Notes: generated by a model from the letters alone, not told the origin. 64,000 bases of DNA from Poriferisodalis sp965226645 (GCA_965226645.1 CBDDDL010000003.1:496001-560000), one strand, 5' to 3'. Positions 8,190 to 16,799 are shown, numbered from the stretch's first letter. Numbers and translations: made by a program.

Positions 8190-9944
8190 CTAGCGCGATC
8201 CGCTCACCTGGACAGTAACGACATCGAGGCCGAGATACTTCTGGTGCTGCACCGACGAGGTGTAGTGCCGGAGCAGGCGCAGAGTCATGGCGCTTGCTTC
8301 CACCGAGCTCGGGGCGGCCCCAGCCTCCTCCCCCAGATACGCCAGCCGATCCTCGAGATTCTCGTCGTCGAAGACGGCCATGAACTCCAGCTCCACCACG
8401 TGATCGACTGGACGCGCGATGACGATCAAGCGAGGCACTGCGCCGTCCGTATCGGGTTCATCCAAGTCGAGGAGACTCATCAGCGTCTCCTCGCCCGCTG
8501 AGCGCAGCCGTTGGGTCGACGCGTCATTCCAGTGGAGCCGAGCGGCGAGATCCGACAGGAACGCATCGAGCTCCGGCAGGCAGACCCTGCTCAACGTGGC
8601 ATCGAGACGAGCGAGGTCGCGAGAGCCGAAGAAGTTGGACAACATGACCATCACCACAGCGGAGAAAGCTCCGACCATGACGCCGTTGTTGGCCAGCGAG
8701 CCCCACACGCCGCCGAGCAAGTCCGCGATGATCGTGTCCTGCTCGATGCCTGCGCCGAGGGCGAATGCCACGCCCAAGATGACAGCGTCGCGGGCGCTGA
8801 GCCCTCCTTGAAGCGCCGTTCGGATGCCGCCCACGAAGAGCAGCCCCACGATGCTCAACAGGTAGGACCCAACAACCGGTCCGGGCACGGCGAGCAGCAC
8901 CGCGCTCAGCTTCGGAAGCAGCGCCACTGCCACGAGACCGGCCCCGATGTACACGCCGACCCGTCGCGCCGCGACCTGCGTGAAACCGGTGAGCGCCGCG
9001 CTGTGGGGCCCGTAGCTGCACAGCGGCGGCGACCCGACCGCGCCCGCCAGCACAAGGCCGGCCCCGGTCACGTTGATCGAGCCCTGCACACGACGGAAGT
9101 CCGTCACCCGCGGTGTGCGCCATGACTGCTGCTGCACGAGAACGTTGTCCCCGATGTTCTTGATGCCGTCTACAAGGGCGACTAGCGCGAATACGGGCAG
9201 CAACGACCAGAAGCTCGCACCGAAGTTCGGCTCAAAATCTGGGAATCCCGCAACGGGAAGGCCGATCCATGGCGCTTCGACGATCACACGAGCGTCGTAC
9301 ATACCGAACAACAGCGCGACTCCGCAACCCGCTCCGATCGTGATGAGCGGCGCCCAGATCCTCAACGCTCCTCGAGAACGCAGGGCGAGCGCCGTGGCGG
9401 CGATCAGCGTCACCAGACCGACGATCGGACCTCCGACCGCGGGCGTTGCCTCAGGCACGTTGCGGATCCCGTTGAACGCCACCGGCAACAGCGTGACAGC
9501 GATGAGCATGAGCACGGTGCCCGAGACCAGCGGCGTGATTATCTTGCGCAGCTTGGGTAGCCAGAACGACAACAAGACATAGGAGATCGCAGCAGCCGCG
9601 GTCAGGCTCGACAGCATGGTCGGCCCGCCTCGTGAGAGCGCCAATATCGAGATCGCCACATACGAAGGCGACACACCCACCATGAACACGAGCCCAGAGC
9701 CGAACCTGCCGACACGGCTGGCCTGCTGCGCAGTAATGACCCCACTGACCAGCAACGCCGCAAAAACTACCCACGAGACATAACCGGCGTCCTGGCCGCT
9801 CGCTTGGGCCACGAAAGAGGCCAACAGCACGGTCGGTGCCACCACCAACAGGACACCCTGCAGGGCAACACTGATGCTCACACGATCCGGGCACCGATCA
9901 TCGGGCTGGTAGCGGACTGCACCGTCTGCCTCGTCAAAAAACAT
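8190..9944 (-). CDS. NCS2-type nucleobase permease with C-terminal HATPase-like domain
   Basis: 584 residues. Residues about 25-430 are a run of hydrophobic helices typical of the nucleobase:cation symporter-2 (xanthine/uracil) family, with the conserved FALVALVDGIKNIGDNV segment where family members carry the substrate-binding glutamate or aspartate. From about residue 445 the protein is soluble: LDAFLSDLAARLHW, RSAGEETLMSLLD and VELEFMAVFDDENLEDRL resemble the fold of RsbW/SpoIIAB-type ATP-binding domains, with weak N- and G-box motifs. The domain ends with LRLLRHYTSSV. Start chosen at an ATG near the first helix. It is divergent from the dienelactone hydrolase gene with 139 bp between. Transport of purines or other nucleobases is inferred; the role of the soluble domain is unknown. 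Confidence 0.75.
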   Translation of the reverse strand: MFFDEADGAVRYQPDDRCPDRVSISVALQGVLLVVAPTVLLASFVAQASGQDAGYVSWVVFAALLVSGVITAQQASRVGRFGSGLVFMVGVSPSYVAISILALSRGGPTMLSSLTAAAAISYVLLSFWLPKLRKIITPLVSGTVLMLIAVTLLPVAFNGIRNVPEATPAVGGPIVGLVTLIAATALALRSRGALRIWAPLITIGAGCGVALLFGMYDARVIVEAPWIGLPVAGFPDFEPNFGASFWSLLPVFALVALVDGIKNIGDNVLVQQQSWRTPRVTDFRRVQGSINVTGAGLVLAGAVGSPPLCSYGPHSAALTGFTQVAARRVGVYIGAGLVAVALLPKLSAVLLAVPGPVVGSYLLSIVGLLFVGGIRTALQGGLSARDAVILGVAFALGAGIEQDTIIADLLGGVWGSLANNGVMVGAFSAVVMVMLSNFFGSRDLARLDATLSRVCLPELDAFLSDLAARLHWNDASTQRLRSAGEETLMSLLDLDEPDTDGAVPRLIVIARPVDHVVELEFMAVFDDENLEDRLAYLGEEAGAAPSSVEASAMTLRLLRHYTSSVQHQKYLGLDVVTVQVSGSR

Positions 9945-10083
9945 ATCCGAAACCCTAGTCGTGGGCCCTTGCCACCATCGCTGGAGAAGCCGGCAGCGGC
10001 TCGCATCCGGTTGCCGACTACCGTTCGGACGCGATCTCAGCCGAAACTGAGGGCTGACAGGGGTCGCGACCAAGGGAGCAGCG

Positions 10084-10824
10084 ATGTTCGAGACGCATGT
10101 GGCGTTGGACACCGGCGACGGCGAGATGAGCACCTTCATCGTTCATCCCGAGATCACCGTGGGCCGGCCGGGGCCTTTTCCCACGGTGCTCTTCCTGATG
10201 GACGCACCGGGAAAACGCGACGAGCTGCTCGACATGGCACGTCGCATCGCCACAGTCGGGTACTACGTGATGCTGCCGAACCTGCACTACCGCGAAACCC
10301 CGGGCTTCACCGTGCTACGGGATGATCCCGCCAGCGTCGAGTTCATGTTCGCGATGATGTCCAGGCTGACCAACGCCATGGTCGCCAGTGACGCCCAGGC
10401 AATGTTGGATCACGCCGAGACTGAAAGCGCTGCCAGCACCGAACGGGTCGGCACGACCGGCTACTGCATGACCGGCCCCATGGCCATCTGGCTCGCAGCC
10501 GAGTTCCCCGAGACCATCGCAGCAGCCATCTCCGTTCACGGCGTGCGGCTGGCAGTCGACGCCGACGACTCGCCGCACCGCCGCGCCGCGGACATCAAGG
10601 GCGAAGTGCTGATCTTGGCCGCAGAGTTCGACGACTACGTCGACCGCGCCCACTACGACCGGCTCTGCGCAGCCTTCGACGAGGCCGGCACGAACGCGCG
10701 GACGCATTGGCTCGTCGGAACCCATCACGGATTCGTGTTCCCGCAGCGATTCGCGTACGACAAGCACGCTGCCGAACGCCACTGGGAACTCCTGCACGAC
10801 TTGTTCGACCGTCAGCTCAGCTGA
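10084..10824 (+). CDS. Dienelactone hydrolase family protein
   Basis: 246 residues with an AAGGGAGCA ribosome-binding region before the ATG. An alpha/beta hydrolase of the DLH type: the nucleophile elbow is GYCMTG (cysteine nucleophile, about residue 123), followed by AAEFDDYVD for the acid residue and GTHHGFVFP for the catalytic histidine. These enzymes open lactone rings or cleave esters in aromatic compound degradation. It faces away from the permease gene and is followed 15 nt later by a decayed alpha/beta hydrolase. The triad appears intact; substrate unknown. Confidence 0.85.
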   Translation: MFETHVALDTGDGEMSTFIVHPEITVGRPGPFPTVLFLMDAPGKRDELLDMARRIATVGYYVMLPNLHYRETPGFTVLRDDPASVEFMFAMMSRLTNAMVASDAQAMLDHAETESAASTERVGTTGYCMTGPMAIWLAAEFPETIAAAISVHGVRLAVDADDSPHRRAADIKGEVLILAAEFDDYVDRAHYDRLCAAFDEAGTNARTHWLVGTHHGFVFPQRFAYDKHAAERHWELLHDLFDRQLS

Positions 10825-10839
10825 CGTCGACGGCGCGCG

Positions 10840-11704
10840 TTGCACAAGGATCCCGGTGCCTTGATCCATCTGACGGGAACCGACGGGGAACACGCAGTGC
10901 TCCACGACTTGGGTGGCAGCGGACCGCCTCTGCTGCTGACCCACGGCAACAGCCTCAACACCGGAATGTGGGCCACTGTGGTACCGCAGCTGCAGGATGG
11001 CTTTCACTGCTGGGGGCTCGATTTTCGCGGCCACGGCTCAGCGCGGCCCCAGCACGACGACATGTCTGTCGAACGCAGCCGCTTCGTCGACGAGGTCATG
11101 GCCCAACGGACGCACTCGGCGGCGGTCCGCTGCTGGCTGCCGGTCACTCGTTGGGCGCGTCGAGCCTGGTGCTCGCCGAATTGGCGCAGCCCGGCTCATT
11201 CCAAGGGCTGTGGCTCTACGAACCCCTGCTGGCTCTCCCCGGCCCGACATCGACCACGCTCTCGTACAGGCATCACGACGGCGGCGCATCGACTTCTCGA
11301 CTGTTGACGAGGCGTACGAGCGGTTCGTGTCCAAGCTTCCTTTCTCGGCCTGCGAGCCCGCGGCGGTGCGCGCGTATGTCGAATTGGGCACGTACTCGTT
11401 GGGTGACGGTGCCGTTCGACTCTCGTGCTCGGGAGACACAGAAGCACGCATCTACGTGACCGGTCGACCGATCGAATACACCAAGCTCAGCACCGTCAGA
11501 TGCCCTGCTGTGGTGGCGCGCGGTGGCTCCCTCGCCGCCAAGAGGAACGACATACCGCCCAAACTCGCACAGCCCATCGCCGAGGCCCTCGGCAACGGTC
11601 GACTCAAGACCTTCTCGGAATTGGGACACTTCGGCCCGATGCAAAACGGCGAAGCAATTGCGCAGGACATCCGAGTCCACCTTGAACCGCTGATCGCCGC
11701 TTGA
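10840..11704 (+). pseudogene. Alpha/beta hydrolase with two frameshifts
   Basis: Homology to one alpha/beta hydrolase runs through three frames. Frame one (start TTG 10840) gives LLLTHGNSLNTGMW and the oxyanion region, ending near 11100. The second frame carries the nucleophile elbow AAGHSLGASS and WLYEPLL to about 11240. The third frame carries DEAYERFVSKLPFS and the C-terminus with the histidine region SELGHFGPM, ending at 11704. Each change is consistent with loss of one base (near 11095-11125 and 11238-11246). No single open frame covers the domain, so the gene is either dead or the sequence has two indel errors. Confidence 0.75.
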
Positions 11705-11714
11705 CCATTTATGA

Positions 11715-11888
11715 GACGCGCAAGCCCCGTCGTTCAGGGCGGGGTTAGCGGCTTGGTGTTTGTTGGTTCTGTATGTAGGTCTTGATGATTTCGAGTGGGG
11801 CGCCTCCGCAGGAGGCTGCGAAGTAGCTGGGGGACCAGAGGTGGTTGCGGTGTGTGCGTATGTGCGGGAATTCTTTGCGGAGCAGTCT
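11715..11888 (-). pseudogene. IS200/IS605 TnpA 3' remnant with terminal hairpin
   Basis: The last 47 residues of a Y1 (IS200/IS605) transposase are readable on the minus strand: LRKEFPHIRTHRNHLWSPSY, FAASCGGAPLEIIKTYIQ. The usual catalytic HUH and tyrosine regions upstream are missing. Just beyond the TAA stop lies a GC hairpin with arms CCCCG (11725-11729) and CGGGG (11740-11744) and a 10-nt loop, the kind of subterminal structure that marks the ends of this family. The remnant is joined directly to an IS30 fragment, so it is dead. Confidence 0.7.
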
Positions 11889-11907
11889 TGATGAGACGCG
11901 GCAAGCT

Positions 11908-12456
11908 CTACCGGTGGTTGCAAGTGAGTTGAGTGTAGATGTCGTGTGCTGATGTCCAGTGGTGGAGTCGGCGGGGCATGTGGTTGAGGTTGTCCTCGAT
12001 GACCGAGAGCCGCAGTTGTCCGATGTCGAGGCTGGTGCCTTTGGGGAGCCATCGGCGCAGCAGTCCGTTGGTGTGCTCGTTGGTGGGTCGCTGCCACGGC
12101 GAGCGCGGCTCGCAGAAGAACACCTCGATGCCGAGCGCGGCCTCGATGTCGGCCCAGCGGGCCATCTCGCGGCCTTGGTCCCAGGTGAGGCTGCGCACGA
12201 GCCGGGCGGGCTGGCGGCCCAGCGCCGCGGTGACCGCGGCGGCGACCTGGGGCGCGCTGTAGCCGTCGGGCAGCGCTGCGGTGACCGTGTAGCGGCTGGT
12301 GCGCTCGGCGAGCGTGACCGCGGCGGTGAGGTTCGCTTTGCCGACGATGAGGTCGCGGTCCCAGTGGCCGGGCTCTGTACGGTCCTCGACGTCGTCGGGC
12401 CGATAGTCACCAACGGCTGGTATCCCGACCCCGACGACTCGCTGGGCGGTCTCCAA
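11908..12456 (-). pseudogene. IS30-family transposase fragment
   Basis: 182 residues carrying the IS30 DDE domain: DRTEPGHWDRDLIVGK (first acidic region; the family usually has EGD, here DRD), LTWDQGREMARWADIEAALG with the second aspartate, then FCEPRSPWQRPTNEHTNGLL with the third acidic residue, and LLRRWLPKGT. The N-terminal helix-turn-helix is missing and the C-terminus ends in unrelated residues next to the IS200 remnant. It overlaps the start of a truncated unknown gene on the other strand and probably destroyed its 5' end. Confidence 0.8.
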
Positions 12457-13041
12457 TTGCTCGCGAGAGTCTTCAACGAGGAAGCCGACCGCGAGGACGA
12501 CGGGCCGGTCGGGGCGGCTTCCGATTCAGGCGACGTGACGCGAACCGCCGACGATCTGATGAGCGAGAAGACTCGGGACAAGCTCGAAGACATCGAGGCG
12601 GACCTCTGTGCAGCGTTCCCTTTGAGGTCCCCGATTCTGCGTGAGGCGTTCGAAGCGCACCGGCAGGCAAGGTTCAACCTGTCCGTGCCGGTCCTGATCG
12701 CGCAAGCCGACGGCATCTGGCACGACCGTTGCAAGAAGTCGCCCTTCACTTCGCATCGCAAGAGCGCGGTGCATGAGATGCTCATGAGGCCAGATGCGCA
12801 CACGGCCGCACCGCTGGCAAGGGCACTCCTCGGCGGCAAATGGCCTTTGGCGCGCAGCCAAGGCAAGCGCAAACCTGAATTCTCTCAGCTGAACCGGCAT
12901 CAAGTCCTCCACGGCGAAGCCACTGACTACGGAACCGAGGTGAACAGCCTCAAGGCGATCTCGTTCATCAGGTTCTGCGGCTTCGTGCTGTCCGACATGA
13001 CAGAAAATACAGAAATCAGCACGAGTCTGCGTGCGGCTTGA
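12407..13041 (+). pseudogene. 5'-truncated gene of unknown function next to the IS30 remnant
   Basis: The plus-strand frame emerging from the IS30 fragment reads as a real protein from about 12407 (NGWYPDPDD onward) to 13041. It contains LRSPILREAFEAHRQARFN, VPVLIAQADGIWHD and LNRHQVLHG followed by DYGTEVNSLKAISF, and it has an amino-acid composition unlike its shadow frames. The first ATG is at 12559, which would give about 160 residues. Proteins with this type of C-terminus are uncharacterised; I do not recognise a function. The natural N-terminus seems to have been replaced by the insertion-sequence remnant, so a complete product is unlikely. Confidence 0.5.
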
Positions 13042-13428
13042 CGGCTGATCCTCCAGTAGCGCTCACTGATGCCAGTGCGCTCCGAGGCGGCACGCCCGAA
13101 TTGTTGATCTCGGCTGGGCGCTCTCGCCCACGGCCCGCGAACCCGCTGGGTTGAGACGGGCACCCGCAGACACCACATTGGGCACCGCGACGCTGTGACC
13201 AGCAGGTATGGGGACTTACCGATTTGGGTGCGAGAGTGCCGACCGTTCCCAGTGCATCGGCGGGCAAAAGCCTGTGACCTGCGGTTTCGCGATCTGACGA
13301 TCATGTCGTCACTTACCGATTCCGCCAAAATCACTTACCAACCGCGAACGCGCGATGCTCTGACCTGCGGGTTTAGGTTTCGCGCTACCTCCGGCTCGGG
13401 GCCGAGGCCTACAGAGGCGAGGTCATCG
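13042..13428. other. 387-bp intergenic stretch with degenerate direct repeats
   Basis: No convincing gene. The motif ACTTACC recurs at about 13214, 13311 and 13333 (first two followed by GATT), and TGACCTGCGG followed by a TTTCGCG element occurs near 13276 and 13361. This resembles the multiple terminal repeats that some insertion sequences leave behind, but no transposase remains. Confidence 0.4.
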
Positions 13429-14004
13429 CTAGCCTCCTCGCCAGCAGGTCTCAGTGAGAGACATGGGCTGAGAACCGCAGTCAGCGAAGGCTGAGCGGAG
13501 CGCTTCGAGTTCAAGGAAGGCTTCGATGTCGAACGGCGGCGCAGCAGCGTCGAGGGCTGCCTCCATCTGGCCTGTCTCGGTGAGCAGTCCGAGACAGTCG
13601 TCTAGGTACTTGCTTGCGCGTGCTTCGAGGTCGCGCATATCCGGCACTAGGACTATTGCCGCGGCTGTCGTATCGTTGATCGCCGCCGCCGCGTCCGTGC
13701 CGACGCGGATGCGTTCAAGGTCGTATTGGCTCGACAGTCCTCTGAGCACTTCCCGAACCGTCGATGCGATTTCGGCGATACGCGCTTGCTCTCCATTGAT
13801 CGCTGCGGTCTCCAGGGCGCAGTACTCGGCTCTAGCCGTCTCATCCTCAGTCGTTGTCGTAACTGGAGCAGCCGTAGGGGCGACGAGCGAATCGGTTGAC
13901 GAGTCCGTCGCGTTCCCGCTGGAACTACAGGCCGCTGCCGACAACGCCACAGCAGCCACGAACGCCGCCATCGCAGTCCATCTCGTTCCATTCGAATGCG
14001 TCAT
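13429..14004 (-). CDS. Predicted lipoprotein of unknown function
   Basis: 191 residues. The start is placed at the ATG that gives a signal peptide: a short polar N-terminus, the hydrophobic stretch MAAFVAAVALSAAAC with a lipobox ending in cysteine at residue 27, then a Ser/Thr-rich linker (residues 28-55). The rest is mostly helical and acidic with regular hydrophobic spacing, ending in two more cysteines (DCGSQ and TCWRGG) that could pair with Cys in LDDCLG. It would be anchored to the outer face of the cell membrane. No family recognised. A longer upstream frame has no signal peptide and is rejected. Confidence 0.65.
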   Translation of the reverse strand: MTHSNGTRWTAMAAFVAAVALSAAACSSSGNATDSSTDSLVAPTAAPVTTTTEDETARAEYCALETAAINGEQARIAEIASTVREVLRGLSSQYDLERIRVGTDAAAAINDTTAAAIVLVPDMRDLEARASKYLDDCLGLLTETGQMEAALDAAAPPFDIEAFLELEALRSAFADCGSQPMSLTETCWRGG

Positions 14005-14462
14005 CGAGAAGGCTCCAAGAGTGCGCCGAAGGGCGAGTGTATGCATCGAGCGACAGCGGCCATGCGCTTCAAGCACGCCCACATTCCGGCCTGGAGTCTG
14101 CGGCGCGGCGCGTTGAGCGACGTGCCGATGCTGTCGTGGGCGAACCCGGGTCCGGTGAGAAGCTGTGCCCTCGGGCACCGGTGTATGCGCCGCTGCGAGA
14201 CAGGCGCCTCTCATCATGGCGATACGCTGAGAATTGTGCCGCTGACCTGCATAAACGTCTGTATCAGCGCCCTATCGCGCCTCTCCGACGCTCCGAAAAT
14301 GTGTAGCTATTCGCAAGAAAATGTGGAGCTATTCGGGATGGCACCACGTAGCCGCAGGTCAGCGAAGTGCCTGTTGCGCCACCAGTGGCAACACGGTCAT
14401 TCAGAGATTGACAAGCGATTTCGACTGGCCAGCGGCGGAGCTTGCCGGGTGTGAGGTGACCA
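14005..14462. other. 458-bp divergent intergenic region
   Basis: Lies between the lipoprotein gene and the phosphatase gene, which diverge. Apart from a 22-bp tandem repeat at 14295-14338 I see no coding sequence. Both promoters should be here, but no consensus hexamer pair stands out. Confidence 0.4.
14295..14338. repeat. 22-bp tandem direct repeat
   Basis: Two adjacent 22-bp units, 14295-14316 and 14317-14338, share GAAAATGTG and AGCTATTCG and differ at three positions. They are AT-rich relative to the surroundings and lie about 125 bp before the phosphatase start, as a paired binding site or an insertion-sequence end would. Confidence 0.7.
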
Positions 14463-15038
14463 ATGACGGTGGACATGGGTGGCGCTTGTAGCTGCCATCA
14501 ACTTCCGATGAACACCTATTGGGTCGATCATGGCCGCTTCCTGGCGGGCGAGTATCCGGGGGCGCCGAACCGGAAGGAAGCCGCCTACAAGTTGAGGATT
14601 CTGTTGAAGGCCGGAATCAGCCACTTCATCGACCTGACCGAGCCGTATGAAGGATTGGCGCCCTACGCCCCGATTGCTGCGGAAGAAGCCAGCCGACTCG
14701 GCACGCCATTCCAGCATTCCCGGCATTCCATCGTTGATCTAGATGTGCCGCGCAGCCCCCAAGACGCTGCCGAGATTCTCGACGTGATTGACGAGGCCAT
14801 AAGTGCGGGCAAGACGGTCTACGTGCATTGTTGGGGTGGCGTTGGCAGAACCGGCACAGTGGTCGGCTGCTGGCTGGTGCGCCATGACCGGACAGGCGAG
14901 CAGGCTCTTGACCAAATCGCGACGTGGTGGACGGGCATGGAGAAGGCGTACCGCACGCCTCGCTCGCCGGAAATGCCGCAGCAACGCGAGTACGTGCGCA
15001 ACTGGAGCGAACCAGTCTCGGGCGGGCCGCGTGAGTGA
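14463..15038 (+). CDS. Cysteine-dependent tyrosine/dual-specificity phosphatase
   Basis: 191 residues from an ATG preceded by GAGG at suitable spacing. The active-site loop VHCWGGVGRTGT (Cys about residue 122, Arg about 128) is the CX5R signature of cysteine phosphatases. An FLAGEYPG motif near the N-terminus and a preceding DLTEPYEG strand fit the fused-phosphatase family seen next to ADP-ribosylglycohydrolases. The N-terminal segment GACSCHQL is unusual, and an internal ATG at 14508 is an alternative start. The stop overlaps the next gene's GTG by 8 nt, a strong sign of co-translation. Substrates may be phosphotyrosine, or a phosphate on a nucleotide or sugar. Confidence 0.8.
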   Translation: MTVDMGGACSCHQLPMNTYWVDHGRFLAGEYPGAPNRKEAAYKLRILLKAGISHFIDLTEPYEGLAPYAPIAAEEASRLGTPFQHSRHSIVDLDVPRSPQDAAEILDVIDEAISAGKTVYVHCWGGVGRTGTVVGCWLVRHDRTGEQALDQIATWWTGMEKAYRTPRSPEMPQQREYVRNWSEPVSGGPRE

Positions 15039-16047
15039 TCCCACACCCCGGGATCGATTCCGGGGATGTCTGCTCGGACTCGCCGTAGGTGATGCGCTGG
15101 GCACCACGCTGGAGTTCAAGGATCCCGGCTCGTTCGAACCGATCGATGACATAGTCGGCGGCGGTCCGTTTGGACTGATGCCAGGCCAGTGGACCGACGA
15201 CACCTCGATGGCGTTGTGTTTGGCCACCAGCCTGGTCGAGTGTGGCGGGTTCGACGCCACCGATCAGATGCAGCGTTACGTGCGCTGGTGGCGCGAGGGT
15301 TACCTGTCCTGTACGGGGGACTGCTTCGACATCGGGATCACCGTCAGCGGAGCGCTGTCGCGCTTTGTCCAGCACGGCGAACCGTACGCAGGATCCACCG
15401 ACCCCATGAGTGCCGGGAACGGTTCGCTCATGCGGCTTGCGCCGGTGCCGATGTACTACGCAGGCGACGCTGCGGAGGCCATCTCCATGGCCGCCGACAG
15501 TTCACGGGTCACGCATCAAGCACGGGAAGCGGTCGATGCCTGCCGCTACTTCGCTGGCTTGCTGGTCGGCGCTTTGCAGGGCGTCAACAAGCAGACGCTG
15601 CTCACCCCGGGCTATTGCCCCGTTGAGCGATTCTGGGAGCGGGCCCCCCTCGCTGAGAAGATCGCGTTCGTCGCCGACGGCTCGTTCAAGGATCGTGAAC
15701 CTCCGCACATCAAGGGAACGGGCTACGTCGTCGATGCTCTTGAAGCGGCGTTGTGGGCCTTCCGCCGCTCCGACGGCTTCCGCGAGGGTGCCTTGCTTGC
15801 CGTGAACCTCGGTGGCGACGCCGACACGACCGGTGCCATCTACGGCCAGATCGCCGGCGCCCACTATGGAGCGGAGGCGATCCCAGCGACGTGGCGGGCC
15901 AAGCTCGCCATGGCAGACGAAATCACCTCGCTCTCCGATCGCCTCTACGACGGCGTAGCGGATGCCTTCGGGGCCGTGCTGGCGCCCCTCTGCGCAGCGC
16001 CTTCGGACTCGCTTGAACGCAGGAGCAGGGGCGGCGACACAGGCTGA
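15031..16047 (+). CDS. ADP-ribosylglycohydrolase family protein
   Basis: 338 residues from the GTG that overlaps the phosphatase stop. It matches the DraG/ARH fold: GCLLGLAVGDALGTTLEF at the N-terminus, WTDDTSMAL with the threonine-aspartate-aspartate metal ligands (about residues 54-57), GNGSLMRLAP in the middle, and GGDADTTGAIYGQIAGAHYG holding the second metal site. These enzymes remove ADP-ribose from arginine or other targets using two Mg ions. Paired with the phosphatase it may reverse a combined modification of protein or nucleic acid. All metal residues are present, so activity is expected. Confidence 0.85.
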   Translation: MSDPTPRDRFRGCLLGLAVGDALGTTLEFKDPGSFEPIDDIVGGGPFGLMPGQWTDDTSMALCLATSLVECGGFDATDQMQRYVRWWREGYLSCTGDCFDIGITVSGALSRFVQHGEPYAGSTDPMSAGNGSLMRLAPVPMYYAGDAAEAISMAADSSRVTHQAREAVDACRYFAGLLVGALQGVNKQTLLTPGYCPVERFWERAPLAEKIAFVADGSFKDREPPHIKGTGYVVDALEAALWAFRRSDGFREGALLAVNLGGDADTTGAIYGQIAGAHYGAEAIPATWRAKLAMADEITSLSDRLYDGVADAFGAVLAPLCAAPSDSLERRSRGGDTG

Positions 16048-16074
16048 TAGCCACGGCTTGCGGGCATTGTGGTT

Positions 16075-16087
16075 CACAGTTGCTGTG
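16075..16087. promoter_or_regulatory. Palindrome CACAG-N3-CTGTG before the first vapB
   Basis: A perfect inverted repeat with 5-bp arms sits 22 nt before the vapB start. The same palindrome with a different spacer precedes the second vapB at 22718-22730, although the sequence around it differs. This is the expected place for an antitoxin operator. Confidence 0.5.
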
Positions 16088-16108
16088 ATGCACAGGAGGG
16101 TCATGGAC

Positions 16109-16399
16109 ATGCGAAACATCACGGTGGCAATTGACGATGACACGCACCGGTTGGCGCGCATTCGCGCTGCTGAGCTGGACACCTCGGTGTCTGCGCTGGT
16201 TCGCGGCTACCTCAGGCGTCTCGCAAGTGGCGATGGTGGCGTGCTGCATGACGACGAGAATCCGTCCGAGACGGCACAGCAGCGGCGGAGCAGGCATCTT
16301 GACGACGTGCTGAGCGTCATAGCTGCATCTGCTGGCGGCTTCCGGACGGCTGACAATCTGTCGCGCGAAGAACTGTACGAGCGCAGTGCGTCTCGTTGA
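16109..16399 (+). CDS. vapB: VapB-like ribbon-helix-helix antitoxin, copy 1
   Basis: 96 residues. The start is set by a strong AGGAGG nine bases upstream of the ATG at 16109 (in-frame ATGs at 16088 and 16103 are too close to or upstream of it). NITVAIDDDTHRLARIRAAE is the beta-strand and first helix of a ribbon-helix-helix DNA-binding domain, followed by TSVSALVRGYLRRLA. The acidic C-terminal half should bind the partner toxin. The toxin frame begins with GTG inside the last codons of this gene. The partner carries an in-frame TAG, so this antitoxin may now be an orphan regulator. The coding region is repeated from 22752. Confidence 0.8.
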   Translation: MRNITVAIDDDTHRLARIRAAELDTSVSALVRGYLRRLASGDGGVLHDDENPSETAQQRRSRHLDDVLSVIAASAGGFRTADNLSREELYERSASR

Positions 16400-16799
16400 C
16401 ACGAACGTCCTGCTCTATGCGGCAAGTCCCGCGCCCGACGATGCCGCTGAGCACGGACTCGCCGTGGCGCTGCTCAAGCAGCCCGACTTGGCGCTCTAGG
16501 TGCAGGTGCTGGCCGAGTTCTTCGTTCAGGCCACTCGACGCAGCCGCCCCCATGCCCTCAGTGCCGAACTGGCGCTGCGTTTTCTTAGCGTCTTCGACGA
16601 CTTCCCGGTCCAGCCGATCACGGTTGAGGTCTTTCGTGCCGGCGTGTCGCTCAGCCAACGCTTCGGTCTGTCCTACTGGGATGGCGCGATCCTTGCTGCT
16701 GCGCAGGCATTGGGCTGCGATGTCGTGTACTCCGAGGACATAAGCGCACAGCCGGACTACGACGGCTTGCGGGTCATCAACCCGTTCGTCGAGCAGTGA
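16386..16799 (+). pseudogene. vapC: vapC PIN-domain toxin interrupted by TAG, copy 1
   Basis: The GTG at 16386 overlaps the vapB stop. The frame encodes a complete PIN domain of 137 codons: LVDTNVLLYAA with the first aspartate, VLAEFFVQ with the conserved glutamate, SYWDGAILAAA and VVYSEDI with the remaining acids. Codon 38 (16497-16499) is TAG. At this position family members often carry serine (LSVQVL), so a TCG to TAG change explains it. Downstream residues remain perfectly VapC-like, so the mutation is young. VapC enzymes are Mg-dependent endoribonucleases of tRNA or rRNA; this one should be dead unless TAG is read through. Confidence 0.85.

Noticed and set aside
12927..13334. Minus-strand open frame overlapping the truncated unknown gene
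   Set aside because: Arg/Ser-rich, no family features, and it covers the repeat-containing intergenic stretch.
16386..16799. TAG in vapC as pyrrolysine or other recoding
   Set aside because: No pyrrolysine genes or recoding signal in view; a simple TCG to TAG mutation before duplication explains both copies. Kept as a finding only because readthrough cannot be excluded.
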